Source of the DNA: an uncultured Actinomycetes bacterium
GTDB taxonomy: Bacteria > Actinomycetota > Acidimicrobiia > Acidimicrobiales > RAAP-2
Direction: 5' to 3'
Length of the DNA stretch: 64,000 nt
NCBI GenBank assembly: GCA_903875425.1
Contig: CAIQWC010000012.1
Location: 1 to 64,000, forward strand
Below the pieces are notes generated by a model. That model saw only the letters and a program-made list of their open reading frames with translations. It had not been told where the DNA came from and did not search any database. The number at the start of each line of letters is the position of its first letter. Position 1 is the stretch's first letter. Below, in pieces: positions 27,905 through 38,050 of this stretch. The translations under genes and the position numbers were made by a program.

Positions 27905-28558
27905 ATGTCTGATGGTTTTCACCCCCCCGTAGAGGAATACCTTTCGGCAATTTTGGAATTAGGTTCCGACGGAACGCCCGTAATCTCGGCGAGACTATGC
28001 GAACACTTGGCGAGATCAGCACCGACGGTTAAAGAAATGGTGGATCGCCTGGAAGATGACGGTTACGTCATTCGAGAGGGCCGACGCCTGGTGCTGACCG
28101 ATGCGGGTACGGAGGTAGCGGAGCGCGTTGTTCGGCGTCACCGCTTAGCGGAGCGGCTCTTGCACGACGTGATCGGTCTCGAATGGCACAAGGTTCACGT
28201 CGAAGCTGGCCGATGGGAGCACGTGATTTCAGATGACGTCGAGCAGAAATTAATCACCCTTCTCGGCGACCCGGCCACCTGCCCTCACGGGAATCTCATT
28301 CCAGGTTCCCGTTCGAGTACCCCAGAGCCCAAAACGACGTTGCTGGAAAGCGCGGTGGGCTCGAGCCTGGAAATCGTTCGTATCGCCGAAAGTATTGAAC
28401 ACGATGACGAGATCATGCTGTTACTGGGAACCGCAGGGCTTATTCCCGGGGCCATGGTGACGGTAACGAGCTTGAAGGCCGGTGTCGTGAGCGTCGAGGG
28501 TCCGCGGGGATCTACGCAACTTCCTGGGCGCTGTGCTCAGGGAGTTCTTGTGCGCTGA
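27905..28558 (+). CDS. ideR: DtxR/IdeR family metal-dependent regulator
   Basis: This 217-aa protein has an N-terminal winged helix (SARLCEHLARSAPTVKEMVDRL, about residues 28-49), a metal-binding dimerisation domain with His/Glu residues (RRHRLAERLLHDVIGLEWHKVHVEA) and the CPHGNLIPG motif near residue 125. A C-terminal FeoA/SH3-like domain follows. Members use Fe(II) or Mn(II) to bind TTAGG-type operators and repress metal uptake. Whether it senses iron or manganese cannot be decided here. A candidate target is the FTR1 gene at 8695. Confidence 0.85.
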   Translation: MSDGFHPPVEEYLSAILELGSDGTPVISARLCEHLARSAPTVKEMVDRLEDDGYVIREGRRLVLTDAGTEVAERVVRRHRLAERLLHDVIGLEWHKVHVEAGRWEHVISDDVEQKLITLLGDPATCPHGNLIPGSRSSTPEPKTTLLESAVGSSLEIVRIAESIEHDDEIMLLLGTAGLIPGAMVTVTSLKAGVVSVEGPRGSTQLPGRCAQGVLVR

Positions 28559-28591
28559 GGCAGCCTCCGGAGGGGGATGGGCCCAGAACCG

Positions 28592-31001
<2,410 letters not shown>

Positions 31002-31024
31002 GGAGGGGTCCTCGAGGCCATTGG

Positions 31025-31030
31025 TAGGCT
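31025..31030 (+). promoter_or_regulatory. TAGGCT box before proA
   Basis: TAGGCT ends 6 nt before GTG 31037, with no Shine-Dalgarno in the spacer. It suggests that proA can be transcribed separately from proB. Confidence 0.5.
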
Positions 31031-31036
31031 TGAGCC

Positions 31037-32284
31037 GTGACGGTGCGTGACCTTTCTGAGCTTGGCGAGCGAGTGCGTGCCGCTGCTCGTGTGCTTGGCA
31101 CATCGAGCGACGCACAGCGATGTGATGCGCTGCGCGCCGCCGCTGCTCGATTGCGTGACCAAGCGAGCGTGGTATTGACGGCCAACGCGAGCGACATCGA
31201 ACGGGCCCGAAGCGATGGGGCCACTACGACGGCCATCGATCGCCTCACGCTGAGCGACCAGCGACTCGAAGCCATGGCTCAAGGTCTCGAGACGGTGGCG
31301 ATGCTGTCGAATCCTCTAGGTGAGAGAGTCGATTCCAAAACTCTGGCTAATGGCTTACGCGTCGAGCGTGTTCGCGTGCCACTCGGCGTCGTGGGCATCA
31401 TCTACGAGAATCGTCCCAATGTCACTTCTGATGCAGCAGCGCTCTGTCTGCGAGCCGCTAACGCCGCGTTTTTGCGAGGCTCCTCCGGAGCGCTGGCTTC
31501 GAATCAAGCCATCGTCTCGGCTCTGCGCTTCGGCCTCGCCCAAGCGGGTCTGCCAGAAGATGCTATTTCGCTCGTGGAGGATGTCAGCCACGAGACCGCG
31601 GTGCATTTCATGCAACTCAATGGGGTCATCGATTGTCTGATTCCACGAGGAGGACCGTCACTCATCGCGTCCATGCGTGAGAATGCGACCGTTCCCTATG
31701 TGCTCGATGGTGACGGCATATGTCACGTCTATGTCGATGCCGCCGCAAATCTTGACATGGCGGAACGTATTGTCATCAATGCCAAAGTCCAACGACCAGG
31801 GGTCTGTAACGCCATGGAGTCGTTGGTACTTCACGCCGATATTGCTCAAGAGTTGCTCGAACGACTGAGTATCTCGATGCCTGAGGTTTCCTTACTCGGA
31901 GACGAACGCGCCGTAGCGCTTCTGCCGTCCCTCCACGCTGCAGCCGAAGGCGATTTTGACCGCGAATTCCTTGATTTAATCGCTAGCGTCAAAATCGTGG
32001 ATGGGCTACCGGAAGCCATCGCCTTTATCAACGAGCATGGCTCCGGTCACTCCGAAGCCATCGTGACCGACGACGGTGTGGCGGCAGAAATGTTCCTGGC
32101 TCACGTTGATGCTGCAGCGGTACTCCATAACGCCTCAACGCGATTTGTTGATGGCGGCGAACTTGGTCTTGGCGCCGAAGTTGGTATCTCAACTCAGAAG
32201 CTTCACGCTCGGGGGCCTATGGGTCTAGAGGCCTTAACAAGCGTTCGGTGGGTCATTCGAGGAGAAGGTCAGGTTCGGTCGTGA
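31037..32284 (+). CDS. proA: Gamma-glutamyl phosphate reductase
   Basis: This 415-aa enzyme of the ALDH superfamily has PLGVVGIIYENRPNVTSDAA, FLRGSSGA, and the catalytic Cys in VQRPGVCNAMESLV. It reduces glutamyl-5-phosphate to the semialdehyde with NADPH in proline synthesis. The start is GTG. Its stop overlaps the moxR GTG by 4 bp. Confidence 0.96.
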   Translation: MTVRDLSELGERVRAAARVLGTSSDAQRCDALRAAAARLRDQASVVLTANASDIERARSDGATTTAIDRLTLSDQRLEAMAQGLETVAMLSNPLGERVDSKTLANGLRVERVRVPLGVVGIIYENRPNVTSDAAALCLRAANAAFLRGSSGALASNQAIVSALRFGLAQAGLPEDAISLVEDVSHETAVHFMQLNGVIDCLIPRGGPSLIASMRENATVPYVLDGDGICHVYVDAAANLDMAERIVINAKVQRPGVCNAMESLVLHADIAQELLERLSISMPEVSLLGDERAVALLPSLHAAAEGDFDREFLDLIASVKIVDGLPEAIAFINEHGSGHSEAIVTDDGVAAEMFLAHVDAAAVLHNASTRFVDGGELGLGAEVGISTQKLHARGPMGLEALTSVRWVIRGEGQVRS

Positions 32285-33159
32285 GTTCACGATTTACGGG
32301 TCCAGACGTCGTGGCTGAGCAACTGCGTGCCGTCGATTACCTACCAGACAACGCCATTGCTTCAACAGTATTCCTTGCCGATCAACTGGCGAAGCCTGTT
32401 TTGGTTGAGGGTCCTGCAGGTACCGGCAAAACCCAGTTGGCAAAGTCTGTTGCGCAAATTACGGGCGCGCGTTTGATTCGCTTGCAATGCTATGAAGGCC
32501 TCGACGAGTCAAAGGCACTGTACGAATGGAATTACCGTAAACAGCTTCTGCGTATCCAAGCCAGTCAGATCTCAGGTGAAGACCAAGCGTGGTCGGATCT
32601 CGAGGGAGATATTTTTTCGGAGGAATTTCTCTTAACTCGCCCGCTCCTCGAGGCGATCCGCGCTGACGATCCCGTCGTGTTATTGATCGATGAGATCGAC
32701 CGCGTAGAGCTAGAGACCGAAGCACTGATGCTTGAGGTGCTGAGCGAGTACCAGGTATCGATTCCTGAGCTCGGTACGGTCACCGCAAAGCAAACACCGA
32801 TGGTGTTCTTGACCTCGAACAATACGAGGGAACTATCTGAAGCACTCAAGCGTCGCTGCTTGTTCTTGCATGTGGGATATCCCACCATTGAGCGGGAGCG
32901 CGAAATTATTCAAACACGAGTTCCAGGTATCTCGTCTGAACTTGCTGACCAGGTGGCTCGTATCGTGGCCTCGCTTCGAGACATTGATCTTCGCAAAACT
33001 CCGTCCGTCTCAGAAACGCTTGATTGGGCAAGAACGCTTGTCATCCTCGGGCAAGAAACGGTGAGCGAACACGAGACGCTAGAAACCCTGCACGTGTTGC
33101 TTAAGTACCAAAGTGATATTGACAAAGTTCGCAACGAGTTTTTGGCGACCAAGAAGTAA
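32281..33159 (+). CDS. MoxR-family AAA+ ATPase
   Basis: This 292-aa ATPase has Walker A GPAGTGKT at about residues 44-51, Walker B VVLLIDEIDRVE, and a sensor region VFLTSNNTRELSEALKRRC. MoxR proteins work with VWA-domain partners to mature or remodel protein complexes, such as CO dehydrogenase in the Cox systems. GTG 32281 overlaps the proA stop. The VWA partner follows 5 bp later. No dehydrogenase genes are nearby, so the client is unknown. Confidence 0.9.
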   Translation: MSSRFTGPDVVAEQLRAVDYLPDNAIASTVFLADQLAKPVLVEGPAGTGKTQLAKSVAQITGARLIRLQCYEGLDESKALYEWNYRKQLLRIQASQISGEDQAWSDLEGDIFSEEFLLTRPLLEAIRADDPVVLLIDEIDRVELETEALMLEVLSEYQVSIPELGTVTAKQTPMVFLTSNNTRELSEALKRRCLFLHVGYPTIEREREIIQTRVPGISSELADQVARIVASLRDIDLRKTPSVSETLDWARTLVILGQETVSEHETLETLHVLLKYQSDIDKVRNEFLATKK

Positions 33160-33164
33160 TCACC

Positions 33165-34595
33165 ATGCTCGACGTCATTGCAGCCTTCGTCGGAGAGTTG
33201 CGTAGCGCTGGCATCGGGATCTCGGTCACTGAGCATGTAGACGCCGCTCAGGCAATAGGTGTCATTGCTTTGGAAGATCGTGAGCTGCTGCGAGAAACCT
33301 TGGCGGCCACCTTGGTTAAGTCCCAGGACCACCGTGCGGCCTTCGACGTGGCCTTTGATATCTATTTTTCGACTCGACGAGCTTTGAACGCCGGCGGGGA
33401 GTTTGGGGATGGAGAGTTCGACCACGCTGAGGCGGATGACGGCGACGACGACGTGCTTGGAGTCGGAGAAGGAGTTGGTCATCGCCGCGAGATGAGTACG
33501 GAAGAACTCATGCGAATGCTCGAAGATTCCATGCTTCACGACGACATAGCACTGCGTAATCGCGTGGTTCAAGAATCTGTGACACGCTTCGCCGGTATGA
33601 CGCCGGGACGACCGGTCGGAGGGACGTACTACCTCTACCGCGTACTGCGTAGCCTCGACCTTGAGACCCTGCAGCAGCGAATTATCGAACAAGAGGGCAC
33701 TGCTCGTGCTCCCCTTGGTACCCTGCAGCAGCGATTGATCCTCGATGACGTGGTTCGACGTATTCGGGGTTTGAAATTGGCCATCGAGGCCGAGATTCGC
33801 CGCAGGTTGGTCGAGGATCGAGGAGCCGAAGCCTTGGCGCGGTCGGTACGTAAACCCCTACCAGAAGATATTGATGTGATGCACGCAACGCGCGAAGAGA
33901 TTCATGCGCTTGAACGCAGTTTGCTCCCCTTGAGTCGTAAATTAGCCGTTCGCCTAATGCGGAAGCGTCGCCATGGCCGACACGGCCCCTTGGATGTGCG
34001 GGCCACGATGCGCCATAGTCTCTCGACGGGCGGGGTGCCGATAGATCCGAAGTATAAACACCCGCGTCCATCGAAACCGGAGATTTTTATTATCGCTGAC
34101 GTTTCAGGCTCCGTGGCAAGTTTTGCCCGATTTACGCTGCACTTAGTTTACGCCCTCGGGTCGTCGTTTTCGAAGGTTCGGAGCTTCGTCTTTGTTGACG
34201 GAATCGACGAGGTAACCCACCACTTCGAAGAAGCCTTGGGGCCGGCCGAAGCTGCCAACCGGGTCAACGAAGAAGCGTCGGTGGTGTGGGTTGACGGCCA
34301 CAGTGACTATGGCCACGCACTCAGTGACTTTCATGAGCGCTTCTCACAAGACGTCACGTCTCGAAGCACGGTGATGATTCTCGGCGATGCTCGGAATAAC
34401 TACCATCAGTCCTCAGCGTGGGTAGTCGCTGATCTTCAAAAGCGAGCGAGACATGTCTTTTGGCTCAATCCCGAGCCCCAGCCGTACTGGAATTCAGGCG
34501 ATTCCATCATCGCTGAGTACGCTATGCACTGTGATTCAATCACCGAGGTTCGCACATTGCGGCAACTCGAAGCATTTATCGCGGAGCTGGCATGA
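33165..34595 (+). CDS. VWA-domain (CoxE-like) partner of the MoxR ATPase
   Basis: This 476-aa protein has an N-terminal helical region, an acidic Asp/Glu-rich stretch (about residues 78-105) and a C-terminal VWA domain. The metal-binding MIDAS motif DVSGSVASF begins at about residue 312, and GDARNNYH is the second conserved piece. CoxE-type proteins pair with MoxR ATPases as metal-insertion or remodelling factors. Its stop overlaps the phosphatase ATG by 4 bp. Confidence 0.88.
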   Translation: MLDVIAAFVGELRSAGIGISVTEHVDAAQAIGVIALEDRELLRETLAATLVKSQDHRAAFDVAFDIYFSTRRALNAGGEFGDGEFDHAEADDGDDDVLGVGEGVGHRREMSTEELMRMLEDSMLHDDIALRNRVVQESVTRFAGMTPGRPVGGTYYLYRVLRSLDLETLQQRIIEQEGTARAPLGTLQQRLILDDVVRRIRGLKLAIEAEIRRRLVEDRGAEALARSVRKPLPEDIDVMHATREEIHALERSLLPLSRKLAVRLMRKRRHGRHGPLDVRATMRHSLSTGGVPIDPKYKHPRPSKPEIFIIADVSGSVASFARFTLHLVYALGSSFSKVRSFVFVDGIDEVTHHFEEALGPAEAANRVNEEASVVWVDGHSDYGHALSDFHERFSQDVTSRSTVMILGDARNNYHQSSAWVVADLQKRARHVFWLNPEPQPYWNSGDSIIAEYAMHCDSITEVRTLRQLEAFIAELA

Positions 34596-35266
34596 GCAAA
34601 GTAGAACCCCCTCCAGGGCTACGGACAACCTTCGATGAGGACCCGAGCGCGACAAGAATTATTTTGGTGCGCCACGGTGAGGCTGTTGTCAATATTTCAG
34701 GAGTTATCGGCGGCCATGAGGGTTGTACTGGTTTGACGCCAAAGGGTCGAGAACAGGTGTCGGCGTTGGCTCATCGCTTGAAGATCAGCCACGAGCTCGA
34801 CGCGGCAAGGGTACTGGTGTCCTCGGAACTGTCTCGAGCCAAAGAGACGGCAGATATTTTGAAAACGGCACTGCCAGGACTTGGTGATATCGAAATCGAA
34901 TGCGATCTGTGCGAGCTCCACCCTGGGGTGGCCGACGGGTTGACGTGGGACGAATTGATCGAGCGCTATGGCGCTGCTGACTGGCGTGGCGATCCGACCG
35001 TCGCCTTTGCTCCGGAAGGCGAGAGCTGGGTTGGCTTTGTCAAGCGCGTGACTAACGGGCTTGAGGCTCTTTCACGTCGCCACCCAGGCGCCACCATCGT
35101 CGTCGCCACGCACGCCGGCGTTATTGAAGCGTCGGTGCTGGGATTGATGCTTATGGCGCCCGAACGGCGGATGGGCCTATCGACCAAGCACGCATCGATT
35201 ACCGAATGGGAGCGCAGTGATCGTGGGTGGCGCCTTATGCGCTACAACGACGCGTACGTAGGCTGA
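34592..35266 (+). CDS. Histidine phosphatase (phosphoglycerate mutase-like)
   Basis: This 224-aa protein has the RHG motif at about residues 27-29 (IILVRHGEAV), SELSRAKETADIL with the second Arg, and the late His in VVATHAGVI. The superfamily forms a phospho-His intermediate and includes mutases and many phosphatases; the substrate is not predictable here. It overlaps the VWA gene by 4 bp, so it may serve the MoxR-VWA unit. It ends 1 bp before the convergent aroG. Confidence 0.87.
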   Translation: MSKVEPPPGLRTTFDEDPSATRIILVRHGEAVVNISGVIGGHEGCTGLTPKGREQVSALAHRLKISHELDAARVLVSSELSRAKETADILKTALPGLGDIEIECDLCELHPGVADGLTWDELIERYGAADWRGDPTVAFAPEGESWVGFVKRVTNGLEALSRRHPGATIVVATHAGVIEASVLGLMLMAPERRMGLSTKHASITEWERSDRGWRLMRYNDAYVG

Positions 35267-35267
35267 G

Positions 35268-36626
35268 TCAAGCGTCTGCGCGAAGCAGCGTAGAGATCTC
35301 GAACGCAAGGTCAAGGGATTGGCGAGCGTTGAGTCTGGGATCACACGTGGTGGTGTAACGATCGGGGAGATGCGATTCAAGAACCTCTTCGACGCCGCCT
35401 AGGCATTCCGTGACATCGTCACCGGTGAGCTCAATATGGACGCCTCCGGGCCAGGTTCCCTTGGCACGGTGAACCTCAAAGAACCCGGCAATTTCGGCCA
35501 TGACGTCAATGAACCGACGAGTCTTATGGCCGCTCGCCGAGGTGATGGTGTTGCCGTGACAAGGATCGCACACCCAGACCACCGGATGGCCCGATGCGTC
35601 AATGGCGTCGATGAGGTCGGGCAACATCGCGCGAACTTTATCTGCACCAAATCGCGTGATGATGCTGATGCGCCCTGGCGTCAGACTGGGGTCGAGCTTG
35701 TCGAGAATGGTTACGATGTCTGCGATGTTGGCCGAAGGACCGACTTTTATTCCAAGTGGGTTCTTAACACCCGAGAGAAACTCCACGTGGGCTCCATCGA
35801 TTTGACGGGTCCGATCACCAATCCAGAGTTGGTGGGCGGAGCAATCGTAGAAATCTCCGGTGAGCGAGTCGCGGCGAGTCAAGGCTTCTTCGTAGGGCAA
35901 AATGAGCGCTTCGTGACTCGTGTAGAAATTCACTTGATGGAGGCTGGGCTCCGCATCGAGATCGATACCACACGCTCCCATGAACGACAGTGCGCGATCG
36001 ATTTCTGAGGCTACGAGGTCGTACCGTTGGCCCGCACTTGAACTGGCGACGAATTCCAAGTTCCAGGCATGCACTTGGCGTAAGTCGGCGAAACCACCCA
36101 TCGTGAAAGCGCGGAGCAGATTCAAGGTGGCCGTTGCGTGGTGGTAACTCTCCAAGAGTCGCTGTGGATCAGGTGTACGTGCCGCGGCGTTAAAGGTCTC
36201 GTCATTGACCATGTGGCCACGGAAACTAGGAAGCGTGACGCCATCGATAGTTTCGGTGTCGCTAGAGCGTGGTTTGGCGAATTGACCAGCGATACGGCCA
36301 ACCTTGATCACCGGCACGCCCGAGGCGTAGGTCAACGCTACGGCCATCTGCAAGATGACCTTTAACTTGTCTCGCAGGTGATCAGCGTCGGATTCAGCGA
36401 AGGATTCTGCGCAATCGCCCGCTTGGAGCAAAAATGCCTTTCCTGCAGCGACTTTGGCGAGCGAAGCGGTGAGTGAACGAGATTCACCCGCAAAGACAAG
36501 GGGGGGAAGTTGCGAGAGCCGCTGCTCGACTACCTTGAGAGCGACGTCATCAGGCCATGAGGGCTGTTGAGCCGCGCTGTGGTCGCGCCAAGAGGCCGGG
36601 TGCCATGCAGCTGACGGATTACTCAT
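35268..36626 (-). CDS. aroG: 3-deoxy-7-phosphoheptulonate synthase, class II
   Basis: This 452-aa enzyme is a plant/actinobacterial class II DAHP synthase: LLQAGDCAESFAE, KVGRIAGQFAKPRS, and VWVCDPCHGNT for metal binding. It joins phosphoenolpyruvate and erythrose-4-phosphate as the first shikimate step. Length matches the family. A TAGCAT box lies 6 nt before the ATG. It stands alone on the minus strand among plus-strand genes. Confidence 0.96.
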   Translation of the reverse strand: MSNPSAAWHPASWRDHSAAQQPSWPDDVALKVVEQRLSQLPPLVFAGESRSLTASLAKVAAGKAFLLQAGDCAESFAESDADHLRDKLKVILQMAVALTYASGVPVIKVGRIAGQFAKPRSSDTETIDGVTLPSFRGHMVNDETFNAAARTPDPQRLLESYHHATATLNLLRAFTMGGFADLRQVHAWNLEFVASSSAGQRYDLVASEIDRALSFMGACGIDLDAEPSLHQVNFYTSHEALILPYEEALTRRDSLTGDFYDCSAHQLWIGDRTRQIDGAHVEFLSGVKNPLGIKVGPSANIADIVTILDKLDPSLTPGRISIITRFGADKVRAMLPDLIDAIDASGHPVVWVCDPCHGNTITSASGHKTRRFIDVMAEIAGFFEVHRAKGTWPGGVHIELTGDDVTECLGGVEEVLESHLPDRYTTTCDPRLNARQSLDLAFEISTLLRADA

Positions 36627-36632
36627 GGCTCC

Positions 36633-36638
36633 ATGCTA
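36633..36638 (-). promoter_or_regulatory. TAGCAT box before aroG
   Basis: On the minus strand TAGCAT is followed by 6 nt (GGAGCC) and then ATG 36626. GGAG is present here but is too close to the ATG for a normal ribosome site. Confidence 0.5.
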
Positions 36639-36680
36639 GGGCCAACGAGGTCATGATTATCACCGTTGTCGGTGAGGTTC

Positions 36681-36686
36681 TAGGCT
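36681..36686 (+). promoter_or_regulatory. TAGGCT box before nadD
   Basis: TAGGCT ends 7 nt before GTG 36694. No Shine-Dalgarno is present. It is the same hexamer as at proA. Confidence 0.55.
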
Positions 36687-36693
36687 TTCGTTT

Positions 36694-37281
36694 GTGACGT
36701 CCTCGCCCATCGGCTTGTTTGGAGGCACCTTCGACCCGCCACACCTCGGCCATGTGGCGGCAGCGAAGCGCTGCCGAGACGCCTTGGGCCTAGAACGGCT
36801 CCTCCTGGTGGTCGCGAATGATCCATGGCAAAAATCCCCTAGCCGGACCATCTCGCCGGCTTCGCAGCGCCTCGCCATGGTGGCACTGGCCATCGAAGGT
36901 GAGCAAGGTCTAGAAGTGTGTGATTTTGAGGTCGCGCGTGGGGGAGAGAGCTACACCATCGATACGGTCGAAGAATTAGAAGCCCAGGGATATCGGGACC
37001 CTTGGATCATCGTGGGTTCAGATCTGTCGGCCACGATGGATACCTGGGAGCGAGCCCGAGATCTGCAGCAACATGCCCGCCTGGCCGTGCTGTCGAGGCC
37101 AGGTAGTCCCCTCGAACTGCCTGAGGGGTGGCGGGCGGTGGCGTTGGAATCCGATGAACTCGATATCTCGAGTTCCATGATTCGCCAGCGCTTAGCGCAA
37201 GGCGCCGATGTTTCCGAATTACTGCCTGAAGGGGTAATCCGACATCTCGGAGACCATGATCTGTACAGTGGGCAAGGATGA
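36694..37281 (+). CDS. nadD: Nicotinate-nucleotide adenylyltransferase
   Basis: This 195-aa nucleotidyltransferase has GLFGGTFDPPHLGHV with the HxGH motif at the N-terminus, WIIVGSDL in the middle and the ISSSMIRQRL motif near the C-terminus. It adenylates nicotinate mononucleotide in NAD synthesis. The start is GTG. Its stop overlaps the next ATG (ATGA). Confidence 0.95.
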   Translation: MTSSPIGLFGGTFDPPHLGHVAAAKRCRDALGLERLLLVVANDPWQKSPSRTISPASQRLAMVALAIEGEQGLEVCDFEVARGGESYTIDTVEELEAQGYRDPWIIVGSDLSATMDTWERARDLQQHARLAVLSRPGSPLELPEGWRAVALESDELDISSSMIRQRLAQGADVSELLPEGVIRHLGDHDLYSGQG

Positions 37282-37502
37282 GTACTCGGACTAGGCGCTC
37301 TGGAACATCGGGAACACGAGGGGGACAGAGCGCCTCTAGTGCCCCTGGCTTCTCGCACCGCCATACCATGCCCTCTCGCCGTGCCCGGAGAGCTGCGCAA
37401 CGCTTGCAGGCTCGCCAGCGTCGTAACTGGATGATTGCCGGCGCGGCTGCTTTGAGCCTTCCCTTCGCGGTTACGATGCTTGTTATGGGGCTACTCCGCT
37501 GA
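37278..37502 (+). CDS. Small basic single-span membrane protein
   Basis: This 74-aa protein has a Ser/Arg-rich, strongly basic first 50 residues and one C-terminal membrane segment (about residues 51-72) ending in LLR. The ATG overlaps the nadD stop by 4 bp, so translation is coupled. I recognise no family. The charge pattern predicts a cytoplasmic basic tail with the C-terminus outside. Confidence 0.65.
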   Translation: MSTRTRRSGTSGTRGGQSASSAPGFSHRHTMPSRRARRAAQRLQARQRRNWMIAGAAALSLPFAVTMLVMGLLR

Positions 37503-37549
37503 CTGATTTTCTTTCATCCCGCGCAGTGCAAGCGCAGGAAGAATCGCGC

Positions 37550-37909
37550 ATGCTGGTGCTCACCGCAGCCCAGGCTGCCGACGATAAGCTCGCTCACGAA
37601 CCGGTGGCGCTCTATGTCGGCGATCTGCTCAGCGTTGTGGACTATTTCTTGGTGGTCTCAGGGCGCAATGATCGACAAGTCCATGCGATCTGCGACGCAA
37701 TAGAAGAGCGGGTTAAATCAGATGGAGGACGCTCTCCTCTTCGCATCGAAGGCCTGCGTGAGGGCACATGGATCCTTATGGATTACGGCGACGTGGTGGT
37801 TCATATCTTTGAAGAAGAGGCCCGGCGCTACTACGACCTTGAACATCTATGGCTCGCGGCTCCTCGCCTCGCGTTACCTGAGTTTTCTAGGATCAACGCC
37901 GAGGACTGA
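37550..37909 (+). CDS. rsfS: Ribosomal silencing factor RsfS
   Basis: This 119-aa protein matches the Iojap/RsfS family: AAQAADDKLA, YFLVVSGRNDRQVHAI and the EGLREGTWILMDYGDVVVHIF core. It binds L14 on the 50S subunit and blocks joining with 30S under starvation. ATG 37550 has AGGAAG 8 nt upstream; the in-frame GTG at 37526 has no ribosome site. The order nadD-rsfS is widely conserved. Its last 36 bp overlap the antisense lipoprotein ORF. Confidence 0.92.
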   Translation: MLVLTAAQAADDKLAHEPVALYVGDLLSVVDYFLVVSGRNDRQVHAICDAIEERVKSDGGRSPLRIEGLREGTWILMDYGDVVVHIFEEEARRYYDLEHLWLAAPRLALPEFSRINAED

Positions 37910-38050
37910 GAGTGAGTGACTCAACCGGTGCGTTTGGTGCGCAGGGGGCTTTTGAATAATCTGCGGAGCGGTGTCGGTAGGGATAGCGCAGGCGCTCATA
38001 GTAAGAACAACGCTGAGCAGACTCACAATTACCAAGAATCGCCTAGCCAC
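37874..38050 (-). CDS. 58-aa lipoprotein, LpqB N-terminus-like (truncated or mini LpqB)
   Basis: A 59-codon frame starts at GTG 38050, overlapping the mtrB stop by 8 bp, with GGAG 6 nt upstream. It encodes a signal peptide (MARRFLVIVSLLSVVLT) with lipobox MSAC and then AIPTDTAPQ, which resembles the start of mature LpqB/GerMN-domain lipoproteins. Actinobacteria commonly have mtrA-mtrB-lpqB in this order. The GerMN and beta-propeller domains (about 500 aa) are absent and the frame stops inside antisense rsfS. Either lpqB has decayed to a stub, or a mini-lipoprotein remains in use. Confidence 0.6.
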   Translation of the reverse strand: MARRFLVIVSLLSVVLTMSACAIPTDTAPQIIQKPPAHQTHRLSHSLSVLGVDPRKLR

